From: Chloroflexi bacterium OLB13
GTDB taxonomy: Bacteria > Chloroflexota > Anaerolineae > Aggregatilineales > Phototrophicaceae
Length of the DNA: 43,224 bases
Direction: 5' to 3'
NCBI GenBank assembly: GCA_001567485.1
Contig: JZRA01000086.1
Location: 1 to 43,224, forward strand
Shown: piece after piece, positions 16,281 through 25,308 of the stretch
Position numbering within the stretch: the stretch's first letter is position 1
How the letters are laid out: the number at the start of each line of letters is the position of its first letter
Program-made: the position numbers and the translations under genes
Notes under the pieces: generated by a model
Database searches by the model: none
The model's input: the letters and a program-made list of their open reading frames with translations, nothing else
Told to the model about the DNA's origin: nothing

Positions 16281-17498
16281 TCAGTGAATCATCTCCAGCC
16301 AGAGGACGCCGAACGCCATTGTCAACAGCGTCACCGGAACACCGACGCGCAGAAATGACATAAAGCCGAGCTGCTCACGCATGCCGCGCGCGACTTCTGC
16401 GACGATTAGCGTCGCGGCTGAGCCGAGCAAAGTCAAGTTTCCAGCCAGCGTCGACGCCATCGCCAGCGTGAGCCACGCATGGCGCGCGTCGGGTAGGACG
16501 GCGATCTCAGGGCGCATCAGCAGCACAGCCGGCACGTTCGAGACGAGATTGCTCAGCACGCCGGTCGTCAACATCAGGCTGATTGTGCCGCCTTCGACGA
16601 ACGGGCGCAGCACGCCAAAGATGACCTCGCTCAAGCCGGCCGACTCAATCGCACCGGTGATGACGAACAGGCCGGCGAAGAACGCCAGCAGCTCCCAGTC
16701 GAGTGCGAGAAGCTTGGCAGGGCGCAGGCGTGAGATCAGCAGCGCGCCGGCCGCGGCGCAGGCAGCGGTGACGACGCTCACGCCGATCAGGAACAGCACG
16801 AACAGCAGGACGACAATCGCCAGCACGCGGTTGAGCAGTGGCGTATACTGCCGTGGCGGAGGGAGTTGAGCGGCAGCGAGCGTCCCATGGAACTCGGCCC
16901 GGAACAGCATGATGATCACGGCCCACGTGATTATCAGCCCGACGGCGGCCACAGGCGTAAGCGCAGCGGCGAAGTCGAGGTAGCTGATCCCGCTGGCCTG
17001 TCCGATGATGACGTTCTGTGGGTTGCCGGTGATGGTGGCGACTGACCCGACATTGGCGGCGATACCGATGCCGATGAGATACGGCAGCGGGCGGCGGCCG
17101 AAGCGCCGCACGATGTCGATCACCAGCGGCGTGATCATGAGACAGATCGGGTCGTTGAGGAAGAGTGCTGACAGCACGCCGGACGCGCCAATCACCAGCG
17201 CAAGTAGAACAGCCGGCGTGCGCGCCAATCGCAGCACCCGGCTTGCTACGAAGCGGAAGAAACCTGCCAGCCGCAGATGCACGTTGACGACCATCATCGC
17301 GCCGAGCAGCAGGATCGTGCCGAGGTCGATGGAGCGCAGCGCGTCCTGTTCGCTGATCGCCCCGATCAGGACGAGTGCGACGGATGCGACCAGCGCGATC
17401 GTGGCGCGGTTCATGGCGAGCCGTGGCACACTGCCAACCGCGATAGCCGCATACGCTGTCGTCACCACGATCAACGTGACGATCTGTGAAGCGCTGAT
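16281..17498 (-). CDS. ArsB/SLC13-like anion permease
   Basis: Membrane transporter of the ArsB/NhaD/SLC13-like superfamily, 405 aa with about ten to eleven helices in two homologous halves. Half one has the re-entrant motif LNDPICLMITPLV and ITGNPQNVIIGQASG; half two has LVSNVPAVLLMRP and LLGSAATLIVAEVA. The ion (arsenite, Na+/H+ or a carboxylate) is not determinable. The start is uncertain: no ATG lies near the N-terminus, TTG 17564 adds 22 non-hydrophobic residues, and a strong GGAGG sits 6 nt before an ATC codon at 17498, which I use. No arsenic-resistance genes lie nearby. Confidence 0.82.
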   Translation of the reverse strand: MSASQIVTLIVVTTAYAAIAVGSVPRLAMNRATIALVASVALVLIGAISEQDALRSIDLGTILLLGAMMVVNVHLRLAGFFRFVASRVLRLARTPAVLLALVIGASGVLSALFLNDPICLMITPLVIDIVRRFGRRPLPYLIGIGIAANVGSVATITGNPQNVIIGQASGISYLDFAAALTPVAAVGLIITWAVIIMLFRAEFHGTLAAAQLPPPRQYTPLLNRVLAIVVLLFVLFLIGVSVVTAACAAAGALLISRLRPAKLLALDWELLAFFAGLFVITGAIESAGLSEVIFGVLRPFVEGGTISLMLTTGVLSNLVSNVPAVLLMRPEIAVLPDARHAWLTLAMASTLAGNLTLLGSAATLIVAEVARGMREQLGFMSFLRVGVPVTLLTMAFGVLWLEMIH

Positions 17499-17576
17499 GT
17501 TGGGCCTCCGCGGGTAAAGTGAGTGAGAGCCGATCAGTCTAGCAAGCGCCCGGCCGCGCGGCAAGATCTTTGCCGA

Positions 17577-18839
17577 TTACCCGCGAGGCTGAATCAGGCC
17601 CGGCAGGGTCGCGAGATGGCCCGGAAACACGGTTTCGATCTGATCGCTGCCCAGCCGATTGACCAGAATTTCGCTCAAGATGTCGCGGTAGTCGGTGGTC
17701 ACGGCAAGGTCGCCATCGTCCAGCGCGTCCGATGCGAGCGTCGGCCAGTCGGCATAGACGGTGCTGACTGCGCCGCCGCCCATCACGAACATGACGTTGC
17801 CGTGACCGTGATCGGTGCCGCCGGATGCGTTCTCTTCGAGCCGCCGGCCAAACTCGCTCATCGTCACAACGGTGATGTTCGCCATCAAGTCGTACAGGTC
17901 GGTATAGAACGCCTGCAATCCTCGACCGAGATCGTCCACCAGCCCCGCGAACCAGCCGTCCGCCGCGCCTTGTCCCTCGTGCGTATCCCAGCCGCCGAGG
18001 TCGACACACGCCACTTCAAGACCGAGGTCGGACTTGATGAGCAGGGCGACCTGCTTGAGCGCCTCGCCGAATTCGGAGTCGGGATATGCCGCACCGTTGG
18101 CAGGTTGATACTGGTCGGGATTGAGCTGGTTCAGCACGTCCATCGACGCGAACACCGACGCGGCGTGCTGATGAATGGCCTGTGTCGGCGCGGCGATCTG
18201 ATACAAGCTGCTCAGGGTGGCCGCCATGGCTGCTGCCTGATCCTCGCGGCCGTTGAGATGGAAGTCGGTGATCGACGACAGCGAGAACGTGCTGACCGGC
18301 CCCCGCAGCGACGACTGGAGCATCGCGCCCATGCCGATAGCGCGGAACGGGCTGTCGTTTTGCCACGCGGCCGTTTGCAGATGCCGGTTGATCCAGCCCG
18401 AAGGCGTCGTCTTGATGCCCGGCGTCCCGCGCTCCATCGTGCCCATCGCGTCGAAGTGTGACCGTGACGGGTCGGGCGAGCCAGCCGCGTGCAGGATCGT
18501 CAGCGCGCCGGCGTCCCACACGTCTTTGAGCGGGGCGAGCGATGGATGCAGGCCGAAGAATCCGTCGAGGTCGACGGCGGCCCCGGCGCCAGCGCCCGGC
18601 TCACGAATGGCGATCGAGGGGCGGCGGTCATAGTAACGTCCGCCCTCGCCGAACGGGATCACGGCGGACAACCCGTCCATGCCGCCGCGCAAGAAGATCG
18701 ACACCAGAATGTCACGCTGGCCGGCTACCTGTGAGCTGGGCGCGAAGGCCATGCGCGGCGTCCAGCGCGGAAAGAGCGCCGGGCTGAGACCGATCACGCC
18801 TACGGACATCGTTTTGAGAAATTCGCGTCGCGTCGTCAT
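17577..18839 (-). CDS. DUF1501 protein, Tat-exported
   Basis: DUF1501 protein, 420 aa, sulfatase/alkaline-phosphatase-like fold by family knowledge. The N-terminus MTTRREFLKTMSVG is a twin-arginine signal. Recognisable segments are ILVSIFLRGGMDGLSAVIP, DLGGWDTHEGQG and VTMSEFGRRLEENASGGTDH followed by GHGNVMFVMGG. The family has no settled reaction. It lies 20 bp after the DUF1800 gene; the two are a conserved pair in many phyla and both carry Tat signals, so they are likely exported together as folded partners. ATG 18839 is chosen because it places the Tat motif at the N-terminus. Confidence 0.92.
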   Translation of the reverse strand: MTTRREFLKTMSVGVIGLSPALFPRWTPRMAFAPSSQVAGQRDILVSIFLRGGMDGLSAVIPFGEGGRYYDRRPSIAIREPGAGAGAAVDLDGFFGLHPSLAPLKDVWDAGALTILHAAGSPDPSRSHFDAMGTMERGTPGIKTTPSGWINRHLQTAAWQNDSPFRAIGMGAMLQSSLRGPVSTFSLSSITDFHLNGREDQAAAMAATLSSLYQIAAPTQAIHQHAASVFASMDVLNQLNPDQYQPANGAAYPDSEFGEALKQVALLIKSDLGLEVACVDLGGWDTHEGQGAADGWFAGLVDDLGRGLQAFYTDLYDLMANITVVTMSEFGRRLEENASGGTDHGHGNVMFVMGGGAVSTVYADWPTLASDALDDGDLAVTTDYRDILSEILVNRLGSDQIETVFPGHLATLPGLIQPRG

Positions 18840-18859
18840 GAGATGTGCCCCTGTGCGCT

Positions 18860-20350
18860 TTAAGCCCATTGGAAATACGGAGAGGCCAGCATCAGCCCCA
18901 AGAGCGACGACTGCTTCCAGCCGCGCCAGTCGTCATCAACCGGCGTGTCCGGCCCGCCACCTTCCGCTGCGAACTCGATCAGCGCGGTGCGATCCGCGTC
19001 GGAGATCGGGACGCCGTAGAACTGCTGCGCCGCCAGATCGACATATTCGCCGACGGTGCGCGCCTCCGCGAAAATTCCGGCTTGGTCGAACCGCAGGCCG
19101 TCGTACCAGCGTTCGTCGCTGCGCGGGATGATAAAGGCGAGGTTCCAGCGGGCAAGCAGCGCGCTGGTATTGAGCCACGCGGCGGAGACCTGCGGGTAGC
19201 CGTCGGGCGGCGCCCAGTGGTACGGCAGGTGATCGAACTGCTCAAGCGACCAGATCAACCAGCGCCCATTGACCACGCTGAGGTGCGGTTGTAGCACGCG
19301 CAGAATAGCGGTGAGATATTCCAGCGGACGGCGCAGTTTTTCGCCGGGATGCGCGTAAAATTCCGCGGACGTGAAGATATGGCGCAGCAAGGACTTGATG
19401 TCACCGTCCGTAGCGAGGAAGACCTGCGCCGTGCTGTCGACCAGCGACTGCGGCGGGTCGTCCGACACGAAGTAACGCACGAGTTTGTACGCGATAAAGC
19501 GGGCCGTCGACGGATGAGCCGCGAGCAGGTCGAGCAGGCGCTGGCCTTCGCCGATGCCGTGGCCGGCGTCGAACAGCTCGCCGAGCGCGCGTTTCGGCCG
19601 GAAGTCGTGCGCCCACGCGTTGAACCCGAAATACCCCCACCGTTCGTCGCTCACGCCCCATCCTGTGAGGATGCGGGCGACCTCTTTGACGTCACGTTCC
19701 GTGTAGCCCCCGTCGACGCCCAGCGTGTGCAGTTCGAGCAGTTCGCGGCCGTAGTTCTCGTTGGGGTGGTCGGAGTAGCTGTACGTATTGTCGAGATAGA
19801 TCAGCATGGCGGGGCTGGTGGCCGACGCGTGCAGCAGGTCGCGGAAGCTGCCCAGCGCGTGGCGGCGGATCACCTCGCGGTCGTCGATGATCTTCTCCGT
19901 CAGCAAATCCGCCGCGGGGACGTTGAAGTGATCCGTCCAGAACTCCACCATGCGCTCGTAGAGCTGGCGGGTGGAGAACGCAGCGCGGATAATCCGGACC
20001 CACAGGAACCGGTTCATGACGTTGCCGTAATCGACCGTGGCGGCCGCGGAAAGTTCTTCGTACGACTGCAGCAGGATCGCGTTCTCGCGCAGGAACGCGT
20101 CGATGGCGGGATCGGGGATGGACTCGTAGTCGAGCTGCCAGTCCAGCCACCCCGCGATGCCTCGCTCGTTGATCGCGGCGAGATCAGCCGGGGTCGGCCC
20201 CCATGTGGCGCGGTTCAGGATGTGAAGGGCGGGGCCGGCGGCGGTGTCCTGCGCTGCGCGAACCGGGATCACGCCTGCCCATCGGAAGTGGTGCGCCGCT
20301 GCCGCAGCCGCGGCGGTCGTCATGGCCTTGAGAAAAGTCCGCCGATCCAT
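18860..20350 (-). CDS. DUF1800 protein, Tat-exported
   Basis: DUF1800 protein, 496 aa. MDRRTFLKAMTTAAAAAAA is a Tat signal. Family signatures include HILNRATWGPTPADLA, NPNENYGRELLELHTLG-type text (here HPNENYGRELLELHTLG), EVARILTGWGV, and FIAYKLVRYFVSDDPP. Function unknown in the family. ATG 20350 has GGAG 10 nt upstream; longer frames run into the divergent pheS T-box and its promoter. It heads a two-gene operon with DUF1501. Confidence 0.92.
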   Translation of the reverse strand: MDRRTFLKAMTTAAAAAAAHHFRWAGVIPVRAAQDTAAGPALHILNRATWGPTPADLAAINERGIAGWLDWQLDYESIPDPAIDAFLRENAILLQSYEELSAAATVDYGNVMNRFLWVRIIRAAFSTRQLYERMVEFWTDHFNVPAADLLTEKIIDDREVIRRHALGSFRDLLHASATSPAMLIYLDNTYSYSDHPNENYGRELLELHTLGVDGGYTERDVKEVARILTGWGVSDERWGYFGFNAWAHDFRPKRALGELFDAGHGIGEGQRLLDLLAAHPSTARFIAYKLVRYFVSDDPPQSLVDSTAQVFLATDGDIKSLLRHIFTSAEFYAHPGEKLRRPLEYLTAILRVLQPHLSVVNGRWLIWSLEQFDHLPYHWAPPDGYPQVSAAWLNTSALLARWNLAFIIPRSDERWYDGLRFDQAGIFAEARTVGEYVDLAAQQFYGVPISDADRTALIEFAAEGGGPDTPVDDDWRGWKQSSLLGLMLASPYFQWA

Positions 20351-20461
20351 ACGAAACGCGCTCCACAAGAATCCCATGTCGTTAGTTAGATCGTAACGAT
20401 ATTCCCCGAACAGGATGGGTTGGGCCAATACAAAACCCCCTTTCGGTGGGAATTCGTCAGC

Positions 20462-20491
20462 TTGACAGCCCGCCACTGCACTTCGTATCAT
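20462..20491 (+). promoter_or_regulatory. sigma70 promoter of the pheST T-box leader
   Basis: A perfect TTGACA at 20462-20467 and TATCAT at 20486-20491, spacer 18 bp. Transcription would begin near 20498, about 10 nt before the first T-box helix at 20509, which is the expected layout. Confidence 0.8.
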
Positions 20492-20640
20492 GAATCCAAC
20501 AGCGCCGCGGGGGACAGTCCGCGCGCGCACTGACTCTTTCAGAGAGCGGCCGCCCAAGGCTGGAAGCGGACGCAGAGACAGGCGCGGAATTCACCCCCAA
20601 ACTGGACAGCACAACCGTCTTATCGCTGATGGGTTGAAAG

Positions 20641-20740
20641 GGAGTTTTCAGGAGTCAGTAGACAGTTTTCAGAAGGGACGAACTGCTCGCTTCCAGAGAA
20701 CGCGGTTCACTGACAACTGACAACTGAGACCTGCCAACTA
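20641..20740. repeat. heptamer-type repeat inside the T-box leader
   Basis: Units AGTTTTC, AGGAGTC, AGTAGAC, AGTTTTC, AGAAGGG at 20643-20677, then ACTGACA, ACTGACA, ACTGAGA at 20709-20729. This is the same style of 7-bp repeat as in other gaps, but here it lies inside a regulatory RNA, between Stem I and the antiterminator, where Stems II and III are normally found. Confidence 0.65.
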
Positions 20741-20839
20741 GATCCGTCCGGCTTGCCCGCCGTTACCGGGGCCAATGAGTGGGGCGCGGTGGAAGCACTG
20801 CGGCCAATCAGGGTGGTACCGCGAGCGACACATCTCACA

Positions 20840-20892
20840 CGCTCGTCCCTGCTTGTACGTGAATCGTCGGCCGGGGCGGGCGTTTTCATTTT
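20840..20892 (+). terminator. T-box-controlled terminator
   Basis: CGCTCGTCCC (20840-20849) can pair with GGGGCGGGCG (20873-20882), 10 bp with two G-U pairs, followed by TTTTCATTTT. The left arm is the same sequence that closes the antiterminator, so the two folds exclude each other. This marks a transcription-attenuation, not translation-control, T-box. Confidence 0.85.
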
Positions 20893-20942
20893 GCCCATCG
20901 GCGGTCGGCGGGTTCGACTGCTCGAAGGATCGGGGAGGGTTC

Positions 20943-21977
20943 ATGCTGGAAAAACTGGAGTCGGTGTATCAACAGGCGCAGGCCGAGTTGACCGAAATAC
21001 GTGACAGCGCGGCGCTGGCGGCGTGGAAATCGCGTTACATCGGGGGCAAGGGCGCGGTCAGCCAACTACTGCGCGGGATCGGCGGTCTGACGCCGGAAGA
21101 ACGCCCGGTGTTCGGTAAGCGCGCCAACGAGGTCATGGCGGCGCTCGACGAGGCATACGCCGCGCGCGAGGTACTGGTGCAAGACATTGAGATGGCAGCC
21201 GATCTGGAGGGCGCGGCGCTGGACGTCACGCTGCCGGGCCGCCAACCCGCGATGGGACGGCTGCACCCGTCCACACAGACGCTGCGGCGCTTCAGCGAAA
21301 TCTGGGCGGAGATGGGCTTCAGCGTGTATCGCAGCCGGGACGTCGAGACCGACGAGATGAACTTCACGCTGCTCAACTTCCCGCCGCACCATCCGGCCCG
21401 CGACATGCAGGACACGTTCTACACGACCGACCCCGACGTGATCCTGCGTACGCACACGTCGGCGGGGCAAATCCGCGCGATGCGTGAATTGGGCGGCGGC
21501 GGAACCAAGCCGATCCGCGTGGTGCTGCCGGGCATGTGCTACCGCTTCGAGCAGATCACCAACCGCAGCGAGGCGCAGTTCTATCAGGTCGAGGGGATCG
21601 CTGTGGGTCACAACATCACCATGAGCGACCTCAAGGGGACGGTGGCCGAGTTCGCCCGCAAGATGTACTCGCCGGACGCCAAAGTGCGCTATCGCGCGTC
21701 GTACTTCCCGTTCACCGAGCCGAGCATGGAGATCGACATCGAGTGCTTTCTGTGCGGCGGCGAGGGATGCAGCGTGTGCAAGCACACGGGGTGGCTGGAG
21801 ATCGCTGGCAGCGGCATGATCCATCCGGTCGTGCTGCGCAACGGCGGCTACGATCCGGCGGAATGGTCGGGGTTCGCGTTCGGCATGGGGCCGGAGCGTA
21901 TCGCCATGCTCAAGCACGGCATCACCGACATCCGCAACTTCTGGGCCAACGACTCGCGTTTTCTCGAACAGTTCTAG
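20943..21977 (+). CDS. pheS: phenylalanine-tRNA ligase alpha subunit
   Basis: Catalytic subunit of the alpha2-beta2 phenylalanyl-tRNA synthetase, 344 aa. An N-terminal coiled-coil (about 1-90) is followed by the class II core: FPPHHPARDMQDTFY (motif 1 region), RTHTSAGQIRAM, YRFEQITNRSEAQFYQVEG (motif 2 region) and GFAFGMGPERIAMLKHGI (motif 3). A CxxCxxxxCxxC-type element (CFLCGGEGCSVCKHTGW) is as in some other bacterial PheS and may bind zinc. ATG 20943 follows GGAGGG; an upstream frame from 20775 crosses the T-box terminator and is not real. pheT follows after 13 bp. Regulated by the T-box at 20500-20892. Confidence 0.98.
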   Translation: MLEKLESVYQQAQAELTEIRDSAALAAWKSRYIGGKGAVSQLLRGIGGLTPEERPVFGKRANEVMAALDEAYAAREVLVQDIEMAADLEGAALDVTLPGRQPAMGRLHPSTQTLRRFSEIWAEMGFSVYRSRDVETDEMNFTLLNFPPHHPARDMQDTFYTTDPDVILRTHTSAGQIRAMRELGGGGTKPIRVVLPGMCYRFEQITNRSEAQFYQVEGIAVGHNITMSDLKGTVAEFARKMYSPDAKVRYRASYFPFTEPSMEIDIECFLCGGEGCSVCKHTGWLEIAGSGMIHPVVLRNGGYDPAEWSGFAFGMGPERIAMLKHGITDIRNFWANDSRFLEQF

Positions 21978-21990
21978 GGGCAGCGACGAC

Positions 21991-24555
21991 ATGCAGATAC
22001 CACTTTCATGGTTGAAGGAACTGGTCGACATCGACGTGCCGGCCGAGGTGCTCGCCGACCGCATGACCAAGGCCGGCATCGAGACGACGCTGACGTACAT
22101 CGGCGTGCCGCAGCAGCACATCCCCGGTATTCAGATGCCGCCGAGCGATCATCTGGTGTGGGATCGCGAGCGTATCAAGCTGGGGCGCATCCTCGAAGTC
22201 AAGCCGCACCCCGACGCCGACCGTCTCGTACTGGCGATTGTCGATTACGGCGCGGATGAGCCGGAACAGTGCGTCACTGGCGCGCCGAACCTGTTCGAGT
22301 ACAAGGGCATCGGCCCGCTTGAGGCGCCGCTGTGGACGGTCATCGCGCTGGAAGGCGCGGAGGTCTGGGACGGCCACAGCGACACGCCTAAGCGGATGAT
22401 CCTCAAAGGCCGCCCGCTGCGCGGGATCTACAACAAGTCGATGGTGTGCAGCGAGAAGGAACTTGGTATCAGCGATGAGCACGAAGGCGTCATCCTGATG
22501 CACGATGACCCCGGCAAGCCGGTCGGGACGCCGCTGCAAGACGTGTTCGGCGACGTGGTGCTGACGGTCGAACTCACGCCGAATCTGGCGCGCTGTTACA
22601 GCGTGACCGGCGTCGCCCGTGAGATTTCGGCGCTGCTGGATAAGCCGCTGCGCATGCCCAGCACGCACGTGATGATGGCCGGCCCGGATATCTCCCAGTC
22701 GGTCAAAATCCTGATCGAGGACGCCGACCTCAACCCGCGCTTCACCGCCATGCTGCTGATGGGCACGACGATTCAGCCGTCGCCGGAATGGCTTCAGCGC
22801 CGGCTCAAGCTGATCGGCCAGCGTCCGATCAACAACATCGTCGACGTGACCAACTACGTGATGTTCGAGTCCGGCCAGCCGCTGCACGCCTTCGATTACG
22901 ACAAGCTGGTCGAGCGCGCCGGCGGCATCCCGACGATCATCACGCGGCGGGCGCGCCCCGGCGAGACCGTGGAAACGCTGGACGGCCAACTGCGTAAGCT
23001 GACGACCGACAACGAGCTGGTTTGCGACACGGCCGGCCCGCTTGCGCTCGCGGGCGTCATGGGCGGCGCTGAGACCGAGATCAGCGACGGCACGACCAAC
23101 GTCCTGCTCGAATCCGCCAACTGGCACTTCATCAACGTTCGGCGCACGATGCAGCAGCACAAGATCGCCACCGAGGCCAGCATACGCTTCAGCCGCGGCG
23201 TGCATCAAGCGCAGGCGGAGATCGGCGTGCGGCGCGGCATCGAGCTGATGCGGCAGCTCGGCGGCGGCACGGTCAGCAGTGGGGTGATGGACGTGGTCGC
23301 CAAACCTGCGCCGCGCATCGCCGTCACGCTGTACGAGTCGGAGATCAAGCGCCTGACCGGCATGGCGGTGGGCATCAAGCAAGCCGCCAACATCCTCGTG
23401 CGGCTGCAGTTCGACGTGACCCTGCGCGCTGATTCACTGGTCGCGGTCGTGCCGGATCATCGCACCGACATCAGCGACGATCCGGTGATCGGCCAAGCCG
23501 ACCTGATCGAAGAGATCGCGCGGATCATCGGCCTCGACAATCTGCCGACGACGCTGATGGACGAGACGCTGCCTGAGCAGTGGTCGAACGTGCCGCTTGA
23601 GCGCGAGGAACACACGCGCGATGTGCTGGTGGCGCTCGGCTTGCAGGAGAACATCACGCATCGCTTCAGCACGCCTGAGGCGGAAGCGCTGTTGATTCCG
23701 CGCGGCGCTGCCGGCCGGCCGGGGCTGAACGTCCCTGCTGGGGCAGATTATGTGCGGATCGCCAACCCGATTCAGCCCGACAAGACGGTGCTGCGCCATT
23801 CGCTGCTGCCGAATATCCTGAACGCGGTGCGCAGCAACCTGCGCCATACGTCACATCAGGCGGTGTTTGAGATCGGGTCGGTGTACTTCCGCGTCGCGGG
23901 CCAGCAGCTCCCCGACGAGCCGAGCCGGTTGGCGATTGTGCTGGCTGGCCCGCGTCAGCCCGATCACTTCTCGCGTCAGGCGGCCCCGTCAGCCGACTTC
24001 TTCGATCTGAAGGGGATCGTCGAAGGGCTGCTGCGCGGCTTGCACATCTCGGCGTGGTCGCTCAAGGCGCAGGGTGGGCCATCGCTGCACCCGGGCCGGT
24101 CGGCTGCCATCACGATCGACGGCAGCGTGGCCGGGCATTTCGGCGAGCTGCACCCGCTGGTTGCGCGGGCCTTTGGGCTGCCGGCTGATGTGCCGGTGAT
24201 GGTCGGCGAGTTCGATCTCGAACGCATCCAGAACGCTGTCAATCCGCTGTACGGTACGGCTCCGGTGCCGACTACCCCGCCGGTTTACGAGGATATCGCG
24301 CTGGTCGTGCGCGATTCGGTGCCGGCCGGCGATCTGCACGCGGTGATCGAGCAGTCCGGCGGCGATCTGCTGCGGTCGGCGCGGCTGTTCGACGTGTACA
24401 CCGGGTCGAGCGTGCCGCAAGGCCACAAGAGTCTGGCGTTCAGCCTTGTGTATCAGGCCGAGGATCGCACGCTGTCTGACGCCGAGGTGGCCGCCGTGCG
24501 CAAGAAGATCGTCAAGGCCGCGCAGAAGGCGTTTGACGCGCAGCTGCGGGGGTAG
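21991..24555 (+). CDS. pheT: phenylalanine-tRNA ligase beta subunit
   Basis: Beta subunit of phenylalanyl-tRNA synthetase, 854 aa, full length. In order: an N-terminal segment MQIPLSWLKELVDI; the EMAP-like tRNA-binding domain (about 60-190, with VKPHPDADRLVLAIVD); the B3/B4 editing region, with NIVDVTNYVMFESGQPLHAFD around 290; the B5 domain near 440-510; the catalytic-like core with the segment RIANPIQPDKTVLRHSLLPN; and a C-terminal anticodon-binding FDX-ACB domain (VYEDIALVVRD onward). It is co-transcribed with pheS under the Phe T-box. No interruption or missing domain is seen. Confidence 0.98.
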   Translation: MQIPLSWLKELVDIDVPAEVLADRMTKAGIETTLTYIGVPQQHIPGIQMPPSDHLVWDRERIKLGRILEVKPHPDADRLVLAIVDYGADEPEQCVTGAPNLFEYKGIGPLEAPLWTVIALEGAEVWDGHSDTPKRMILKGRPLRGIYNKSMVCSEKELGISDEHEGVILMHDDPGKPVGTPLQDVFGDVVLTVELTPNLARCYSVTGVAREISALLDKPLRMPSTHVMMAGPDISQSVKILIEDADLNPRFTAMLLMGTTIQPSPEWLQRRLKLIGQRPINNIVDVTNYVMFESGQPLHAFDYDKLVERAGGIPTIITRRARPGETVETLDGQLRKLTTDNELVCDTAGPLALAGVMGGAETEISDGTTNVLLESANWHFINVRRTMQQHKIATEASIRFSRGVHQAQAEIGVRRGIELMRQLGGGTVSSGVMDVVAKPAPRIAVTLYESEIKRLTGMAVGIKQAANILVRLQFDVTLRADSLVAVVPDHRTDISDDPVIGQADLIEEIARIIGLDNLPTTLMDETLPEQWSNVPLEREEHTRDVLVALGLQENITHRFSTPEAEALLIPRGAAGRPGLNVPAGADYVRIANPIQPDKTVLRHSLLPNILNAVRSNLRHTSHQAVFEIGSVYFRVAGQQLPDEPSRLAIVLAGPRQPDHFSRQAAPSADFFDLKGIVEGLLRGLHISAWSLKAQGGPSLHPGRSAAITIDGSVAGHFGELHPLVARAFGLPADVPVMVGEFDLERIQNAVNPLYGTAPVPTTPPVYEDIALVVRDSVPAGDLHAVIEQSGGDLLRSARLFDVYTGSSVPQGHKSLAFSLVYQAEDRTLSDAEVAAVRKKIVKAAQKAFDAQLRG

Positions 24556-24603
24556 TGTGAGGGAGGAGCCGCATTCAGGCGGATATCTGATCTCATCCCC
24601 GGC

Positions 24604-24659
24604 AAACCCTCACCCCCAGCAAACCCTCACCCCCAGCCCCTCTCCCTCAGGGAGAGGGG
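24604..24659. repeat. CCCTCACCCCC palindromic intergenic repeat
   Basis: Two tandem 17-bp copies of AAACCCTCACCCCCAGC (24604-24620 and 24621-24637), then a perfect 11-bp inverted repeat CCCCTCTCCCT around one base (24637-24659). It lies 50-100 bp past pheT and could end its transcript, though no T-run follows. A related element in the opposite sense is at 42957-43009. Confidence 0.75.
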
Positions 24660-24741
24660 AGAATTACGCGCATGTGTGGCGGTGTGTGAAAGCCACTCTG
24701 TGCGCTCGCGGTTGCTCTGTGTGCTCTGTGCCCGCTTTTGC

Positions 24742-24802
24742 CCATCCCTCACGACTCATCACTCGACACTCAGCACTCGGCACTCAGCACCCAGCACGTC
24801 TC
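24742..24802. repeat. heptamer repeat tract (CACTCAG type)
   Basis: Reads CCCTCACGACTCATCACTCG then 7-mers ACACTCA, GCACTCG, GCACTCA, GCACCCA, GCAC. The block from CCCATCCCTCACGACTCATC to the CACTCGG units matches, in reverse complement, the start of each tandem unit at 42661 and 43006. It ends at the stop codon of the gene at 24805. Confidence 0.75.
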
Positions 24803-24804
24803 CC

Positions 24805-25161
24805 CTATCCTCCGATCCAGCCGCGGATGAGGGTGAGCAGGCCGAGCGCAACCGCCCACGCCACGTAGCCGGCGACGATGGCCGGCAGCAGTGTCCAGCC
24901 CGCGCGCAGCAGCAGCATGACCACGATCAGGAACAACACCGTCGGCAGCAGGTTCCACGTCATCGTCACCGTGATGTCGGCCAGCGCGGACGGGCTGTCG
25001 GAATCGCCGGCCGCGAGGATCCACAGCGCCAGCGGGATGTTGATCGGCATCACGGCGGCGACGGCGGCAATCGTCTTCGAGTAGTTGCGCAGAATGGCGA
25101 CGCCGATGATGATGCCGATTGAAACCAGAACCGGCGCGATCTTGCTCCACTCGATCTGCAT
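24805..25161 (-). CDS. small four-helix membrane protein, DUF3147-like
   Basis: Integral membrane protein of 118 aa with four helices: APVLVSIGIIIGVAIL, a central VMPINIPLALWIL, LLPTVLFLIVVMLLLRAGW, and LLPAIVAGYVAWAVALGLL. The layout, with a Pro-rich second helix and TMTWNLLPTVLF before helix three, resembles DUF3147 proteins; this is a pattern impression only. ATG 25161 has AGGAG 6 nt upstream. It is the last gene of a minus-strand run that includes a miniprotein and homospermidine synthase. No function is known. Confidence 0.8.
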   Translation of the reverse strand: MQIEWSKIAPVLVSIGIIIGVAILRNYSKTIAAVAAVMPINIPLALWILAAGDSDSPSALADITVTMTWNLLPTVLFLIVVMLLLRAGWTLLPAIVAGYVAWAVALGLLTLIRGWIGG

Positions 25162-25308
25162 TGAAGGCTCCTGCTTGCATAGGGCGGAGAATGTACGTCA
25201 TCCAAAGTAAGCCGCCGGAAACCGACCGACTCGATCTCCGGCGTTGGCGTGATCGACCAGCGGCGACATGAGCTGCTGCTCGTCACGCATCGCACATGAT
25301 GGCGCCGC

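Larger units (their letters stand above)
20500..20892 (+). promoter_or_regulatory. Phe-specific T-box riboswitch leader of pheST
   Basis: tRNA-sensing leader that lets pheST be transcribed when uncharged tRNA-Phe accumulates. Stem I: GGGGG (20509-20513) pairs with CCCCC (20594-20598) and CCGCGC (20519-20524) with GCGCGG (20582-20587). The loop between them contains the specifier TTC, a Phe codon, at 20590-20592. The apical part has AGAGAGCGG and AAGGCTGG, like the usual AGAGA region. The T-box AGGGTGGTACCGCG is at 20810-20823; its TGGT (20814-20817) matches an ACCA tRNA end. CGAGCG/CGCTCG then AGGG/CCCT form the antiterminator. Stem I to T-box is long (about 210 nt) because a heptamer-type repeat sits between. 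Confidence 0.93.

Noticed and set aside
22006..23382. 458-aa open frame opposite pheT
   Set aside because: Shadow frame of pheT with Arg/Asp/His-rich composition.
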